From assembly GCF_042944905.1 (NCBI RefSeq), contig NZ_CP168496.1, positions 1 to 64,000 of the forward strand: a stretch of 64,000 nucleotides of DNA, in the 5' to 3' direction. The notes below the pieces were generated by a model. The model searched no databases and was not told the DNA's origin. It saw only the letters and a list, made by a program, of their open reading frames with translations. The translations under genes were made by a program, and so were the position numbers. This DNA is from Psychrobacillus sp042944905. Lineage in GTDB: Bacteria; Bacillota; Bacilli; Bacillales_A; Planococcaceae. Positions 28,405 through 42,289 of the stretch are shown one piece after another (the first letter of the stretch is position 1; the number at the start of each line of letters is the position of its first letter).

Positions 28405-30153
28405 TTGTCGTATCAAGCTTTTTACCGCGCTTATAGGCCACAGTCGTTTGCGGAAATGTCTGGGCAATCACATATTAAACAAACACTTCAAAATGCCCTC
28501 CTTTATAATAAAACTACACATGCGTATTTATTTTCAGGTCCACGCGGAACGGGGAAAACAAGTGCAGCGAAAATATTCGCTAAAGCTTTAAACTGCGAAA
28601 ATGGTCCAACTAAAGAGCCATGTAATACTTGTGGAACTTGTAGAAGTATTACAGATGGTTCGAATACAGATGTGATTGAATTTGATGCAGCTTCTAATTC
28701 TCGTGTAGAAGAAATGCGAGATATTATTGAAAAAGTTCGTTTTGCACCTTCAAATGCTCGTTATAAAGTGTATATTATTGATGAAGTGCATATGCTTTCT
28801 ACAAGTGCTTTTAATGCATTATTAAAAACATTAGAAGAACCACCAGCACATGTTGTCTTTATCTTGGCGACAACCGAACCACATAAAATTCCTTTAACCA
28901 TTATTTCTAGATGTCAGCGTTTTGATTTCAAACGAATTACTTCCACAGACATCGTTGCAAGAATGAAAGAAGTATTAATTGATGCTAAGATTGAATATGA
29001 TGAACATGTCTTAAAGATCATAGCCCAAGCCGCCGCAGGGGGTATGCGTGATGCCCTAAGTATGCTCGATCAAGTAGTATCGTTTAGTGGGGAGAAAATG
29101 ACACTAGAGGATGCATTACTTGTGACAGGTTCTATTGGTCAAGACGTCTTCTTTCAGTTAGCAAATGCATTAATTGAAAAGGATGTAGCGAAAGCTTTAA
29201 GTTGCGTGGAACAATTAGTAGATGATGGGAAAGATCCTGTTCGTTTAACAGAAGACTTTATAACATTTTACCGAGATTTACTTGTGTTAATTGTTGCACC
29301 TGAACAAACAGAGCTTTTAGAAATAGCAACAGGAGACATTACTTTTCGTGATTTAGCTTCTAAATTTCCGATAGATACATTGTATAAAAGCATTTCTATT
29401 TTGACGAATACGCAACAAGAAATGCGTTTTTCTAATCATGCCAAGGTTTATTTAGAAACAGCTATTATTCGATTAGCACAAGTTCCAAGAGAAGCAACCT
29501 TGTCTAGTGAAAGTAGCGCAGAGCTTGAACAGAAAGTAAAATCACTTGAAAGTCAGTTGCAGCAATTACAGCAACAAATTAGTCAAGGAATGATACCTCA
29601 AGCAAATGCTACGGTGCAGGAACAACCAAAAAAACAAAGGCAGAGATCAACTGCCGGTGTCAAAGTGTCAAGTGGTCGTATTCATGAGATATTAAAGACT
29701 GCAACAAAGACAGATATTCAAGCTATTAAATCTCAGTGGGCTAGTATTTTACAACAGCTTCAAAAATCACATGCTGCACTTTTAAATGACGCGGAACCAG
29801 TTGCAGCATCATCAAGTGCATTTGTGTTAAAATTTAAGTATGATATTCATTGCCAAATGGCTGTGGAGAATAAAACCTTTTCTACCTCTTTCCCCCAGCT
29901 TATCGCTAACTTAACTGGTACGATGTACGAAGTAGTATATGTGCCAGAGGAAAATTGGTTGAAAATAAGAGAAGAATTTATTCAACAAAACGGCTTAAAA
30001 CAAAGTAATGCAGAAACTGAAGAAGATGCTGGATCTAATTCTAGTGTGGCGATGGATATTTTACATGATATGGAAGAAATATCGGAAGATCCTTTAATTG
30101 TAGAAGCAGAGAAGTTATTTGGAAAAGAATTTGTAGAAGTACATGACGACTAA
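28405..30153 (+). CDS. dnaX: DNA polymerase III subunits gamma and tau
   Basis: DnaX is the motor of the clamp loader that opens the DnaN ring. The AAA+ module has Walker A GPRGTGKT (45-52), a zinc knot of Cys64, Cys73, Cys76 and Cys79, Walker B IIDEVH and the sensor SRC. A Gln-rich coiled coil (about 385-415) leads to a C-terminal tau-like region. I favour the second of two adjacent TTG codons, giving MSYQAFYR, which matches the B. subtilis start and leaves 8 bases after GGGGG; the first, 3 bases upstream, is possible. No slippery frameshift site was noticed. It heads the dnaX-yaaK-recR-yaaL-bofA run. Confidence 0.96.
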   Translation: MSYQAFYRAYRPQSFAEMSGQSHIKQTLQNALLYNKTTHAYLFSGPRGTGKTSAAKIFAKALNCENGPTKEPCNTCGTCRSITDGSNTDVIEFDAASNSRVEEMRDIIEKVRFAPSNARYKVYIIDEVHMLSTSAFNALLKTLEEPPAHVVFILATTEPHKIPLTIISRCQRFDFKRITSTDIVARMKEVLIDAKIEYDEHVLKIIAQAAAGGMRDALSMLDQVVSFSGEKMTLEDALLVTGSIGQDVFFQLANALIEKDVAKALSCVEQLVDDGKDPVRLTEDFITFYRDLLVLIVAPEQTELLEIATGDITFRDLASKFPIDTLYKSISILTNTQQEMRFSNHAKVYLETAIIRLAQVPREATLSSESSAELEQKVKSLESQLQQLQQQISQGMIPQANATVQEQPKKQRQRSTAGVKVSSGRIHEILKTATKTDIQAIKSQWASILQQLQKSHAALLNDAEPVAASSSAFVLKFKYDIHCQMAVENKTFSTSFPQLIANLTGTMYEVVYVPEENWLKIREEFIQQNGLKQSNAETEEDAGSNSSVAMDILHDMEEISEDPLIVEAEKLFGKEFVEVHDD

Positions 30154-30167
30154 GGAGGAAAATAATT

Positions 30168-30488
30168 ATGCGTGGAATGGGAAATATGCAAGGCATGATG
30201 AAGCAAATGCAAAAAATGCAAAAGAAAATGGCTGAGGCACAAGAAGAACTGGGAACACAACGCTTTGAAGCGGTAGCTGGCGGAGGAATGGTGAAGGTTG
30301 TTGTATCGGGACATAAGGAAGTATTAGAGGTAGTTCTGGATTCGACAGTAGTAGATCCAGAAGATGTAGAAATGCTTCAAGATTTAATCGTCATTGCTAC
30401 AAATGAAGCAATGAAAAATGCAGAAGAAACAGCGAACTCCACGATGGGTCAATTCACGAAGGGATTGAACCTCCCTGGCATGTTCTAG
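30168..30488 (+). CDS. yaaK: Nucleoid-associated protein of the YbaB/EbfC family
   Basis: This 106-residue protein forms homodimers that bind DNA. The Met/Gln-rich N-terminal helix (MQGMMKQMQKMQKKM) and the VVVSGHKEVLEVVLD core are typical. TAAGGAGG provides the ribosome binding site 14 bases after the dnaX stop. Its place between dnaX and recR is conserved across most bacteria and suggests a link to recombination or replication, but its role remains loosely defined. Confidence 0.93.
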   Translation: MRGMGNMQGMMKQMQKMQKKMAEAQEELGTQRFEAVAGGGMVKVVVSGHKEVLEVVLDSTVVDPEDVEMLQDLIVIATNEAMKNAEETANSTMGQFTKGLNLPGMF

Positions 30489-30499
30489 GAGGAAAAAAC

Positions 30500-31096
30500 A
30501 TGCATTATCCTGAACCAATATCAAAATTAATAGATAGTTTCATGAAACTGCCAGGGATTGGGCCAAAAACTGCGGCCCGTCTGGCATTTTTTGTATTAAC
30601 GATGAAAGAAGATACCGTTTTAGATTTTGCAAAAGCATTAGTAGATGCCAAAAGAAATTTAAGTTATTGCACAGTTTGTGGTCATATTACTGATATTGAT
30701 CCATGTCATATATGCCAAGATCAACAACGTGATTTATCCATGATTTGTGTAGTCCAAGATACAAAAGATGTAATAGCTATGGAGAAAATGAGAGATTATA
30801 ACGGTTTGTATCATGTACTTCATGGGGCAATCTCCCCGATGGATGGAATTGGCCCCGAAGATATCAATGTTCCTTCTCTTTTAAAAAGATTACAGGACAT
30901 ACAAGTGGAAGAGCTAATACTTGCAACTAACCCTACAATAGAAGGAGAAGCAACTGCGATGTATATTTCTCGACTCGTGAAGCCTTCGGGTATTAAGACA
31001 ACAAGAATTGCACATGGTTTACCAGTGGGTGGAGATTTAGAGTATGCGGACGAAGTAACCTTGTCCAAGGCATTAGAAGGACGCCGAGAGTTGTAA
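30500..31096 (+). CDS. recR: Recombination mediator RecR
   Basis: RecR forms the DNA-clamp ring that works with RecF and RecO in RecA loading. It has a helix-hairpin-helix (LPGIGPKTAARLAF, 18-31), a zinc finger of Cys57, Cys60, Cys69 and Cys72, and a TOPRIM domain (VVQDTKDVIAME through NPTIEGEATAMY). It has 198 residues, full length. The ribosome binding site AGGAGG overlaps the end of yaaK. Confidence 0.97.
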   Translation: MHYPEPISKLIDSFMKLPGIGPKTAARLAFFVLTMKEDTVLDFAKALVDAKRNLSYCTVCGHITDIDPCHICQDQQRDLSMICVVQDTKDVIAMEKMRDYNGLYHVLHGAISPMDGIGPEDINVPSLLKRLQDIQVEELILATNPTIEGEATAMYISRLVKPSGIKTTRIAHGLPVGGDLEYADEVTLSKALEGRREL

Positions 31097-31111
31097 GGGA
31101 GTTGTAGTAAG

Positions 31112-31324
31112 ATGTTTTTCCAAAAAGGTAAGTTAAAAAAAGAATTTGATTATCAGTTTGTGGGTTTAATAAAAACTACAAAAGAAGATTGGCAACAAGC
31201 GCAGTTAATAGAAGATTTTTTGAATGACTATGATTTAGATGTAGTAGCAAAAAGAAAAATCGCTGAGAGTATACATTTCTATTTATATAAAGAGGCGAAA
31301 ATTCGAAATGTCATTTTGAAATAA
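31112..31324 (+). CDS. yaaL: DUF2508 small protein YaaL
   Basis: A 70-residue charged, mostly helical protein (FFQKGKLKKEFDYQFVGLIKTTKEDWQ...). It is found between recR and bofA throughout Bacillales; no function is known to me. AAGGGAG lies upstream of the ATG. Confidence 0.85.
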   Translation: MFFQKGKLKKEFDYQFVGLIKTTKEDWQQAQLIEDFLNDYDLDVVAKRKIAESIHFYLYKEAKIRNVILK

Positions 31325-31387
31325 GAATGATAGTAGTACTAGCTTCATATACTAGGAGATAGTTAGTTTATGAAGGAGAGATGTTTC

Positions 31388-31645
31388 ATGAAGTTAGTTA
31401 TCATCGTATGTTCGCTAATGCTACTATTGTTTCTTTTGTTTAGAACGTCATTTTCAAAAGTAATGGAAAGTCTACCGTTTTTTTTATTTCGTTTAGGTTT
31501 TTCGTTTTTTTTATTGTTTGGAGTGCATTTACTTTTAGGGTTATTTGGTTATGTAATCCCTATTAATTTGTTTACAGGTGCAGTGGTAGCGATGTTAGGA
31601 GTACCTGGTGTAGCCTCGGTAGTAGCTATTTCTATATTAATATAA
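31388..31645 (+). CDS. bofA: Pro-sigma-K processing inhibitor BofA
   Basis: BofA is a mother-cell membrane protein that, with SpoIVFA, holds the protease SpoIVFB inactive until the forespore signal arrives. The protein is two to three hydrophobic segments followed by the family motif PINLFTGAVVAMLGVPGVA. I prefer the second ATG (85 residues), with AAGGAGAG nine bases upstream. The first in-frame ATG at 31370 also has AGGAG, though farther away, and would add six residues. No terminator is clear before the rRNA promoter. Confidence 0.9.
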   Translation: MKLVIIVCSLMLLLFLLFRTSFSKVMESLPFFLFRLGFSFFLLFGVHLLLGLFGYVIPINLFTGAVVAMLGVPGVASVVAISILI

Positions 31646-31661
31646 AAAGTTTTTAAAAAGT

Positions 31662-31690
31662 GTTGACTTATGAAGATTAAGAGAGTAATA
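31662..31690 (+). promoter_or_regulatory. rRNA operon 2 promoter
   Basis: TTGACT (31662-31667), 17 bases, TAATAT (31685-31690). It is one base from consensus in each box and similar in layout to the operon 1 promoter; transcribed sequence identity begins near TAGAAGTCGCC. Confidence 0.9.
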
Positions 31691-31731
31691 TTGTAGAAGT
31701 CGCCAAGAGGTAAGCAAAACGGCAGACAACA

Positions 31732-31765
31732 TGAACATTGAAAACTGAACATGCAAAACGTTAAG
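31732..31765 (+). other. 16S leader processing arm (operon 2)
   Basis: The same leader arm as in operon 1, complementary to 33461-33492 in the internal spacer. The bases between promoter and arm differ from operon 1. Confidence 0.75.
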
Positions 31766-31868
31766 AAATATAACTTGAAAGACTGACTTCGGTTAGTCCG
31801 ACAGTAAAACAATTTGGACATCATTTAATGATGATGCCAGCAAAACAAAATGAGCTTTTTAAGTTCTC

Positions 31869-36585
<4,717 letters not shown>

Positions 36586-36642
36586 ATAGAATTTGAATAT
36601 TTCAATGTCTTTTATCCAGTTTTGAGTGAACAAGCACTCATT

Positions 36643-36760
<118 letters not shown>

Positions 36761-36765
36761 CTATG

Positions 36766-36801
36766 AAAAGTCGTTACCGAGTAATTGGTAACGACTTTTT
36801 T
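36766..36801 (+). terminator. rRNA operon 2 terminator
   Basis: The same 15-bp stem as in operon 1, with one C-to-T change that gives a G-T pair in the stem. Confidence 0.93.
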
Positions 36802-36942
36802 GATGTGTAAATTTAAAGGATACTTATTTTTAGCTCCATTCAATATAATATAGCAACTAACTTTGGACTTTTTTCTATATTCGAGTTGTTTTATAGATTG
36901 AATGAACTATCTCACATAGAACCAACTCTTTATTATGAGATT
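36802..36942. other. Conserved gene-free flank downstream of rRNA operon 2
   Basis: Nearly identical to 15039-15180, with only a few substitutions. No gene is seen. Confidence 0.7.
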
Positions 36943-36984
36943 TAGTCTCGGCTAGAGCACAATTGGTCTCAAAGCGCCATTTTC
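36943..36984. repeat. Shortened TGGTCTCG array, two units
   Basis: Units at 36943 and 36964 correspond to units 4 and 5 of the array at 15181. Relative to that locus, three whole units (63 bases) are missing with the junction in phase. A tail follows to 37083, with the ATTATGGATAATAAT inverted repeat. Confidence 0.85.
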
Positions 36985-37083
36985 TAACTGATTATGGATA
37001 ATAATTCAAGGCTTTTTGACTTTGGATTGCATTATTACTAAATTGACTTAGCTTGCTTGGTAATAATTCTTTAATGAGAAATT

Positions 37084-37188
37084 TGGTCTCGGGTAAGTGT
37101 GAATTGGTCTCGTCCACAGGGAAACTGGTCTCGGGTTTGTCCGAATTAGTATCGGCTAGAGCAAAATCGGTCTCGAAGCGCCATTTTC
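37084..37188. repeat. 21-bp-period TGGTCTCG array, five units
   Basis: Units start at 37084, 37105, 37126, 37147 and 37168. The 13-base variable parts follow the same order as in the array at 15181 with a few substitutions. Unit 4 again has TAG. The same tail follows and a decayed TTTAGTCATG at about 37291 hints at another array remnant. Function unknown. Confidence 0.85.
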
Positions 37189-37439
37189 TAACTTATTATG
37201 AATAATAATTCAAGAGACCATTATCTAATTCTGGATTGCCTTATTATTAAAATAACCTAGTTTGCTAGGTAACAATTTTTTATTGTGAAATTTAGTCATG
37301 AACTGATTGCTCTCTTTGCAGCATATTAACTTTTGGACAGACTTATCTTATGATTTTTAGAGTGATTTGAAGACTGAGCGTTCCTAGTTCATGTATAATA
37401 GAAAAAGGAAACCAGAACAAAATAGTGGGGTAATAAAAA
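37189..37439. other. Array tail and cad upstream region
   Basis: The tail contains ATTATGAATAATAATTCAAG and a small inverted repeat CCTAGTTTGCTAGG. TATAAT at 37394-37399 is a likely -10 for cad. Nothing else is recognised; csfB, xpaC and yaaN, which lie here in B. subtilis, are absent. Confidence 0.6.
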
Positions 37440-38861
37440 ATGCAAGAGAAACGCCCGTTAGTCGAAGCAATAGAAAAATTTCATAAACAAAAAAACATTT
37501 CTTTTCATGTGCCTGGACATAAAAATGGACTGTTATCAAATTTGCCAAAAGCAATAAAAAAGACAATGGAATATGACTTTACGGAATTAGAAGGATTAGA
37601 TGATTTTCATCATCCTGAAGGAGCTATAAAAGAGGCAGAGCAATTACTTTCAATGGCATACGGAGCTCGTAAAAGTTTCTTTTTGGTAAATGGAACGACG
37701 GTGGGAAATCTAGCTATGATTTATGCTACATGTCAGTTCGGTGAGCAGATTATTGTTCAGAGAAATGCACATAAATCAATTTTCCATGCAATTGAATTAG
37801 TCGGAGCTGAGCCTATCTTTGTAACTCCAGAGTGGGATGAGAAAACCAAAACAGCTACGTTTGTATCTTTTGAAATTATTCAAAAAGCATTAGCAACATT
37901 TCCCCAAGTCAAAGCTATTGTATTAACCTATCCTAATTACTACGGCGTAGCATCTTTACAATTAGAAAGCATCATTAAATTGTGTCATGCACACAACATT
38001 CCAGTTCTAGTAGATGAGGCACATGGTGCACATTTCCAAGCCAATAGAGACTTTCCGAAATCTTCTCTTGTATATGGAGCAGACCTTGTTGTTCAATCTG
38101 CTCATAAAACATTACCTGCATTAACGATGGGTTCCTTTTTGCATGTCAACTCGGATTTAATCGATACAAGACGAGTAAATAATTATTTAAGAATGCTGCA
38201 ATCAAGTAGCCCATCTTATCTATTATTAGCATCTTTGGATGATGCGAGAAGCTATGTAGAAAGGTACAATCAGATTGATTTTAAGCATTTTTTATATAGA
38301 AGAAAATTATTTATAGAGGCATTAGAGACAGTTCCTCTACTAGAAATCGTTCAAGTAGATGATCCACTTAAATTATTAATTCGTATTGAAAAGTATTCTG
38401 GCTTTCAATTTCAAAAAGTGTTGGAACAACAGAATATTTATGTGGAGTTAGCGGACACTTATCAAGTATTAATGATTTTACCATTATTAAAAGTTGAGCA
38501 TGAATATCCTTTTGCAGAAATTCGAAAGCGAGTAAAGCATGCGGTGGATATTTTACGTAAAGAAGTTCCTAACAGCCCAAGTCATAATCTCATAATAAAA
38601 CAAAAGTCAATTTCAACATTACATATGAATATTAGTTTGTTAAATGAAAAACAGGGCGAATGGATACCATACGCTCGATCCTTAGGTAAAATTGCAAAAG
38701 GGATGATTATTCCCTACCCACCAGGTATTCCTCTAATATTGGCAGGAGAAAAAATAACGATAGCTATGTTAACGGAACTAGAAGAGTGGATGGAAAAAGG
38801 TTCAGTATTTCAAGGAGAGCATCGATTGAACGAAAAGTTAATATATGTGGTGGAGGAGTAA
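37440..38861 (+). CDS. Orn/Lys/Arg decarboxylase-family protein (YaaO type)
   Basis: A fold-type I PLP enzyme of the short basic-amino-acid decarboxylase group. The PLP lysine is Lys223 in SAHKTLPALT, with Asp192 in LVDEAHGAH and the N-terminal FHVPGHKNG. The 473 residues match B. subtilis YaaO. Substrate is not decided by sequence: arginine, lysine or ornithine are all possible, and some YaaO-type proteins have no proven activity. The ATG has GGGG nine bases upstream. It is two bases from tmk. Confidence 0.88.
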   Translation: MQEKRPLVEAIEKFHKQKNISFHVPGHKNGLLSNLPKAIKKTMEYDFTELEGLDDFHHPEGAIKEAEQLLSMAYGARKSFFLVNGTTVGNLAMIYATCQFGEQIIVQRNAHKSIFHAIELVGAEPIFVTPEWDEKTKTATFVSFEIIQKALATFPQVKAIVLTYPNYYGVASLQLESIIKLCHAHNIPVLVDEAHGAHFQANRDFPKSSLVYGADLVVQSAHKTLPALTMGSFLHVNSDLIDTRRVNNYLRMLQSSSPSYLLLASLDDARSYVERYNQIDFKHFLYRRKLFIEALETVPLLEIVQVDDPLKLLIRIEKYSGFQFQKVLEQQNIYVELADTYQVLMILPLLKVEHEYPFAEIRKRVKHAVDILRKEVPNSPSHNLIIKQKSISTLHMNISLLNEKQGEWIPYARSLGKIAKGMIIPYPPGIPLILAGEKITIAMLTELEEWMEKGSVFQGEHRLNEKLIYVVEE

Positions 38862-38863
38862 TT

Positions 38864-39505
38864 GTGCAGAATAAAGGGTATTTTATATCAAGTGAAGGTC
38901 CTGAAGGTGCTGGAAAGACGACTGTGATGAATCTACTTGGAGTTAAATTAAAGAATGAGGGCTTCGATGTAGTTATGACTAGAGAGCCTGGTGGTATTAT
39001 GATTTCAGAAAAGATTAGAAACATAATATTAGATAATGAGCATATAATGATGGATAGCCATACAGAAGCATTATTATATGCAGCAGCTAGAAGGCAACAT
39101 TTAGTAGAAAAAGTACAACCTGCTTTAGATGCTGGAAAAGTAGTAATATGTGATCGATTTATAGATAGTTCACTTGCTTATCAAGGTTATGCAAGAGGCG
39201 TTGGTGTTGATGAAATTTTAGCGATTAACCAATTTGCAATTGGGAAAACAATGCCAGATAAAACTATCCTCTTTGATATAGAACCAAAAGTGGGACTTGC
39301 CAGAATAGAAGCACATGATAATAGAGAAAAAAACCGTTTAGATGTAGAAAGTTTGGCTTTTCATCAAAAAGTAAGAGAAGGTTATTTATCACTAGTAGAA
39401 CGATATTCAAACCGCATTCAAGTTATTGATGCTTCCCGATCATTAGAGATAGTATTAGATGAAGTTTATAATGTTATAAAAAGGGAATTAGAAATTATTA
39501 GATAA
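38864..39505 (+). CDS. tmk: Thymidylate kinase
   Basis: Tmk phosphorylates dTMP to dTDP. The P-loop EGPEGAGKTT is at 11-20, the DR motif is in DRFIDSSLAYQG, and the lid carries EAHDNREKNRLD. The GTG start gives 213 residues and has GGAGGAG six bases upstream; longer in-frame readings would lie inside the preceding gene. It belongs to the same operon as the decarboxylase-like gene and is a conserved neighbour of holB in Firmicutes. Confidence 0.96.
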   Translation: MQNKGYFISSEGPEGAGKTTVMNLLGVKLKNEGFDVVMTREPGGIMISEKIRNIILDNEHIMMDSHTEALLYAAARRQHLVEKVQPALDAGKVVICDRFIDSSLAYQGYARGVGVDEILAINQFAIGKTMPDKTILFDIEPKVGLARIEAHDNREKNRLDVESLAFHQKVREGYLSLVERYSNRIQVIDASRSLEIVLDEVYNVIKRELEIIR

Positions 39506-39509
39506 TTCA

Positions 39510-39518
39510 TGTTATAAT
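39510..39518 (+). promoter_or_regulatory. Extended -10 promoter before darA
   Basis: TGTTATAAT in the tmk-darA gap, 34 bases before the ATG. It would allow separate expression of darA-yaaR. Confidence 0.55.
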
Positions 39519-39551
39519 AGTAAGAAGAATAAATAATAGGAGTGAGTATCG

Positions 39552-39881
39552 ATGAAATTGATAGTAGCGGTAGTGCAGGATCAGGATAGTAATCGATTGT
39601 CTAATGCTTTAACAAAAGCAAAGTTCAGAGCAACCAAACTGGCAAGTACAGGCGGGTTTTTACGCTCTGGGAACACTACGTTTTTAATAGGCACAGACGA
39701 CTCATTAATATCATCAGCGTTAGAGTTAATAAGAGATAATTGTAGAGCGCGAGAGCAAATGGTTGCACCTGTTTCTCCAATGGGTGGAAATGCTGATTCA
39801 TATATTCCTTATCCAGTTGAAGTAGAAGTCGGAGGAGCCACGGTATTTGTTTTACCAATTGAACAATTCCATCATTTCTAA
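39552..39881 (+). CDS. darA: PII-like cyclic di-AMP receptor DarA (PstA/YaaQ)
   Basis: DarA is a trimeric PII-like protein that binds cyclic di-AMP; its output partner is unclear. The 109-residue chain has the family start MKLIVAVVQDQDSNRLSNAL, the STGGFLRSGNTTFLIG loop and the C-terminal FVLPIEQFHHF. The gene is in its usual place after tmk. GGAGTGAG precedes the ATG. Confidence 0.93.
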   Translation: MKLIVAVVQDQDSNRLSNALTKAKFRATKLASTGGFLRSGNTTFLIGTDDSLISSALELIRDNCRAREQMVAPVSPMGGNADSYIPYPVEVEVGGATVFVLPIEQFHHF

Positions 39882-39905
39882 TAATGAAGGAAAGGATAGA
39901 AAAAA

Positions 39906-40346
39906 TTGAAAATAAATCAAGATGTACGAGTTGGGATAGATAAAACTTGGAAAGATTCTATTCAAAATAATGCACAATCTGCAAAGTTTGGACAATTGAT
40001 CACCAAGCATGATGAAAAAATGCAAACAGAAATATTGACCAGATTATTAGGAGATATTTCAACAGCTGGTGATCGTATTGCGCGTTCCAGAAATTTACGT
40101 GATATGGCAAAGTTTAAAATGCTAATACGAAAGTTTTTACAAGAAGCCGTGGATTTTGGAATGGGTTTAAAGCAATCACATACTTGGAATCGCTTTGGTG
40201 AAGGTAGAAAACTGAAACTAGTTGAGACTATTGATGAAAAACTAGTCGAGTTAGCGGAAGAAATATTAGATAAAGAGAAAAGCTCCATTGATTTGTTAGA
40301 CAAAATTGGAGAAATAAAGGGTTTACTAATAAATCTATACACGTAA
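39906..40346 (+). CDS. yaaR: DUF327 protein YaaR
   Basis: A 146-residue, largely helical protein of unknown function conserved between yaaQ and holB in Bacillales. It has no membrane segment or metal motif. The start is TTG with AAAGGA upstream. A terminator follows, so darA and yaaR form a unit. Confidence 0.87.
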   Translation: MKINQDVRVGIDKTWKDSIQNNAQSAKFGQLITKHDEKMQTEILTRLLGDISTAGDRIARSRNLRDMAKFKMLIRKFLQEAVDFGMGLKQSHTWNRFGEGRKLKLVETIDEKLVELAEEILDKEKSSIDLLDKIGEIKGLLINLYT

Positions 40347-40386
40347 ATTCCCGTGTTTTCGCTTTAAGCGAGGCACGGGATTTTTT
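40346..40386 (+). terminator. Terminator after yaaR
   Basis: ATTCCCGTG pairs with CACGGGAT; an inner TCGCTTTAAGCGA hairpin lengthens it; six Ts follow. Confidence 0.88.
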
Positions 40387-40446
40387 CAAAATTATTGTTC
40401 AGTAGTAAATACGTTTAGGAGAACTTGATAAGAGAAGGTGATTCAC

Positions 40447-41454
40447 ATGGAAGATTGGTCTATTGAAGGGATAGAAAAAGTACAACCTGTTGCGGTTAAA
40501 CAAATACAGTCCATTGTATCGAAAAAACGAGTAGGACATGCATATGTAATTGATGGTGCTAAAGGGACAGGAAAAACGAAGGTAATGCAATTTTTTGTTC
40601 AACTAATTTTTTGCGAAAATCCGACAAAAAATGTTCCATGTGAAACATGTCGATCATGCAAAAGATTAAAATCAACTAATCATTTGAACTTTACAGAAAT
40701 AGAGCCAGACGGTCAATTTATTAAAAGAGGTCAAATCGATGATCTAATACAAGAAATGAGTAAGACAGCTATCGAGACAGGGCGTAAAATATATGTGATT
40801 CACCATGCAGACCAGTTAAATGCTAGTGCTGCAAATGCATTGCTTAAATTTTTGGAGGAGCCACAAAGTGAAATAACTGCAATTCTTTTAACAGATAAAG
40901 TTCATGCACTCATTCCAACCATACGCTCCAGATGTCTGTTGCTTAGCTTAGCTGCTATGCCTCAATCTATTTTAAAACAGAAATTAATAGAAGTAGGAAT
41001 TACCGATTCAATGGCTTCTACGGTATGTAAAATGACGAATCAAGTCGAAGAAGCTAAACTTTTAGCGAAAGACGAGCTTTTTGGACTTGCAAGGAAATCA
41101 GTGTTAAAATTGGTTGAAGCAAGTGGTAAAAGTATTCAAGATGCGCTAATGTGTATTCAAGCGGATTTTGGCCCACTTTTAAAAGAGAAAGAACAAGCAG
41201 AACAAGCATTAGATTTACTACTATTCGCCTATCGTGATATAGTAGCAATAAAAGCTAGTCCCATCGCAGTTTGTACTTATCCGGACATGATCCATTATTG
41301 GAAGCAGGTTGCTTTACATACAACGTATGAGCAACTATCCAAACAATTAGAAATGATATTACATGCTAAACAAAATTTGCATAAAAACATGAACCGAACA
41401 CTGATGATGGAGCAATTAATGTTAAATCTGCAGGAGGGATTTACTTTTGTATAA
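40447..41454 (+). CDS. holB: DNA polymerase III delta' subunit
   Basis: The clamp-loader stator subunit, 335 residues. A DnaX-like AAA+ fold has GAKGTGKT (37-44) and a zinc knot of Cys56, Cys65, Cys68 and Cys71; the helical C-terminal collar follows. The ATG follows AAGGTGAT; an in-frame GTG three codons earlier would overlap that site. The gene overlaps ricT by 8 bases, indicating translational coupling. Confidence 0.95.
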   Translation: MEDWSIEGIEKVQPVAVKQIQSIVSKKRVGHAYVIDGAKGTGKTKVMQFFVQLIFCENPTKNVPCETCRSCKRLKSTNHLNFTEIEPDGQFIKRGQIDDLIQEMSKTAIETGRKIYVIHHADQLNASAANALLKFLEEPQSEITAILLTDKVHALIPTIRSRCLLLSLAAMPQSILKQKLIEVGITDSMASTVCKMTNQVEEAKLLAKDELFGLARKSVLKLVEASGKSIQDALMCIQADFGPLLKEKEQAEQALDLLLFAYRDIVAIKASPIAVCTYPDMIHYWKQVALHTTYEQLSKQLEMILHAKQNLHKNMNRTLMMEQLMLNLQEGFTFV

Positions 41455-42277
41455 TGTTGTAGGAGTCCGCTTCAAAAAAGCGGGTAAAATATATTATTTT
41501 GATCCAGTGGATTTTATTTTAGAAAAAGATGACTATGTCATCGTAGAAACTGCTAGAGGTGTAGAGTACGGAAAAGTTGTTGTACCAATTAAGCAGGTGG
41601 GTGAGCATGATGTAGTGCTTCCATTAAAGCAAGTAGTTAGGCCTTCAACAGAGAAAGATCGAATTCAAGTGGATGAAAATCGATTAGAATCTGCACAAGC
41701 TTTAGCTTTAGGAACAGAAAAGATTATAGAAAGAGAACTAGAAATGAAGCTGGTAGATGTTGAATATACATTTGACAGAAACAAGATTATTTTTTACTTT
41801 ACTGCAGAAGGTCGCGTAGATTTTCGTGATTTAGTAAAAGATTTAGCTTCTGTATTTAGAACTCGAATAGAGCTTAGACAAATAGGGGTTCGTGACGAAG
41901 CAAAAATGTTAGGCGGCATTGGTCCATGTGGTCGTATGCTCTGCTGTTCAACCTTTTTAGGTGATTTTGAGCCTGTATCTATTAAAATGGCAAAAGATCA
42001 AAATTTGTCATTAAATCCTTCTAAAATTTCTGGATTATGTGGTCGATTGATGTGTTGTTTGAAATATGAAAATGATGAATATGAAATGGCACGTGAACAA
42101 ATGCCAGATATTGGAGACAGAGTAGAAACTCCAGATGGATTAGGAAAAGTCATCAGTATGAATATTTTAGAAAGAGTACTACGTATAGAGTTGAATGATC
42201 CACACCGAGTGTTAGATTACACGTTAGAAGAAATTATAAACCATACGGAAAATCCGGTACAATGGTCAGGGCAATGA
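41447..42277 (+). CDS. ricT: RNase Y specificity-complex subunit RicT (YaaT)
   Basis: RicT is a member of the RicA-RicF-RicT complex, which carries iron-sulfur clusters, modulates RNase Y processing and promotes Spo0A phosphorylation. The six cysteines Cys161, 166, 167, 198, 203 and 204 (GPCGRMLCC and GLCGRLMCC) match the B. subtilis numbering. The 276-residue protein starts at TTG inside holB with CAGGAGGG upstream. Confidence 0.95.
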   Translation: MYNVVGVRFKKAGKIYYFDPVDFILEKDDYVIVETARGVEYGKVVVPIKQVGEHDVVLPLKQVVRPSTEKDRIQVDENRLESAQALALGTEKIIERELEMKLVDVEYTFDRNKIIFYFTAEGRVDFRDLVKDLASVFRTRIELRQIGVRDEAKMLGGIGPCGRMLCCSTFLGDFEPVSIKMAKDQNLSLNPSKISGLCGRLMCCLKYENDEYEMAREQMPDIGDRVETPDGLGKVISMNILERVLRIELNDPHRVLDYTLEEIINHTENPVQWSGQ

Positions 42278-42289
42278 GGTGAATGTGTG

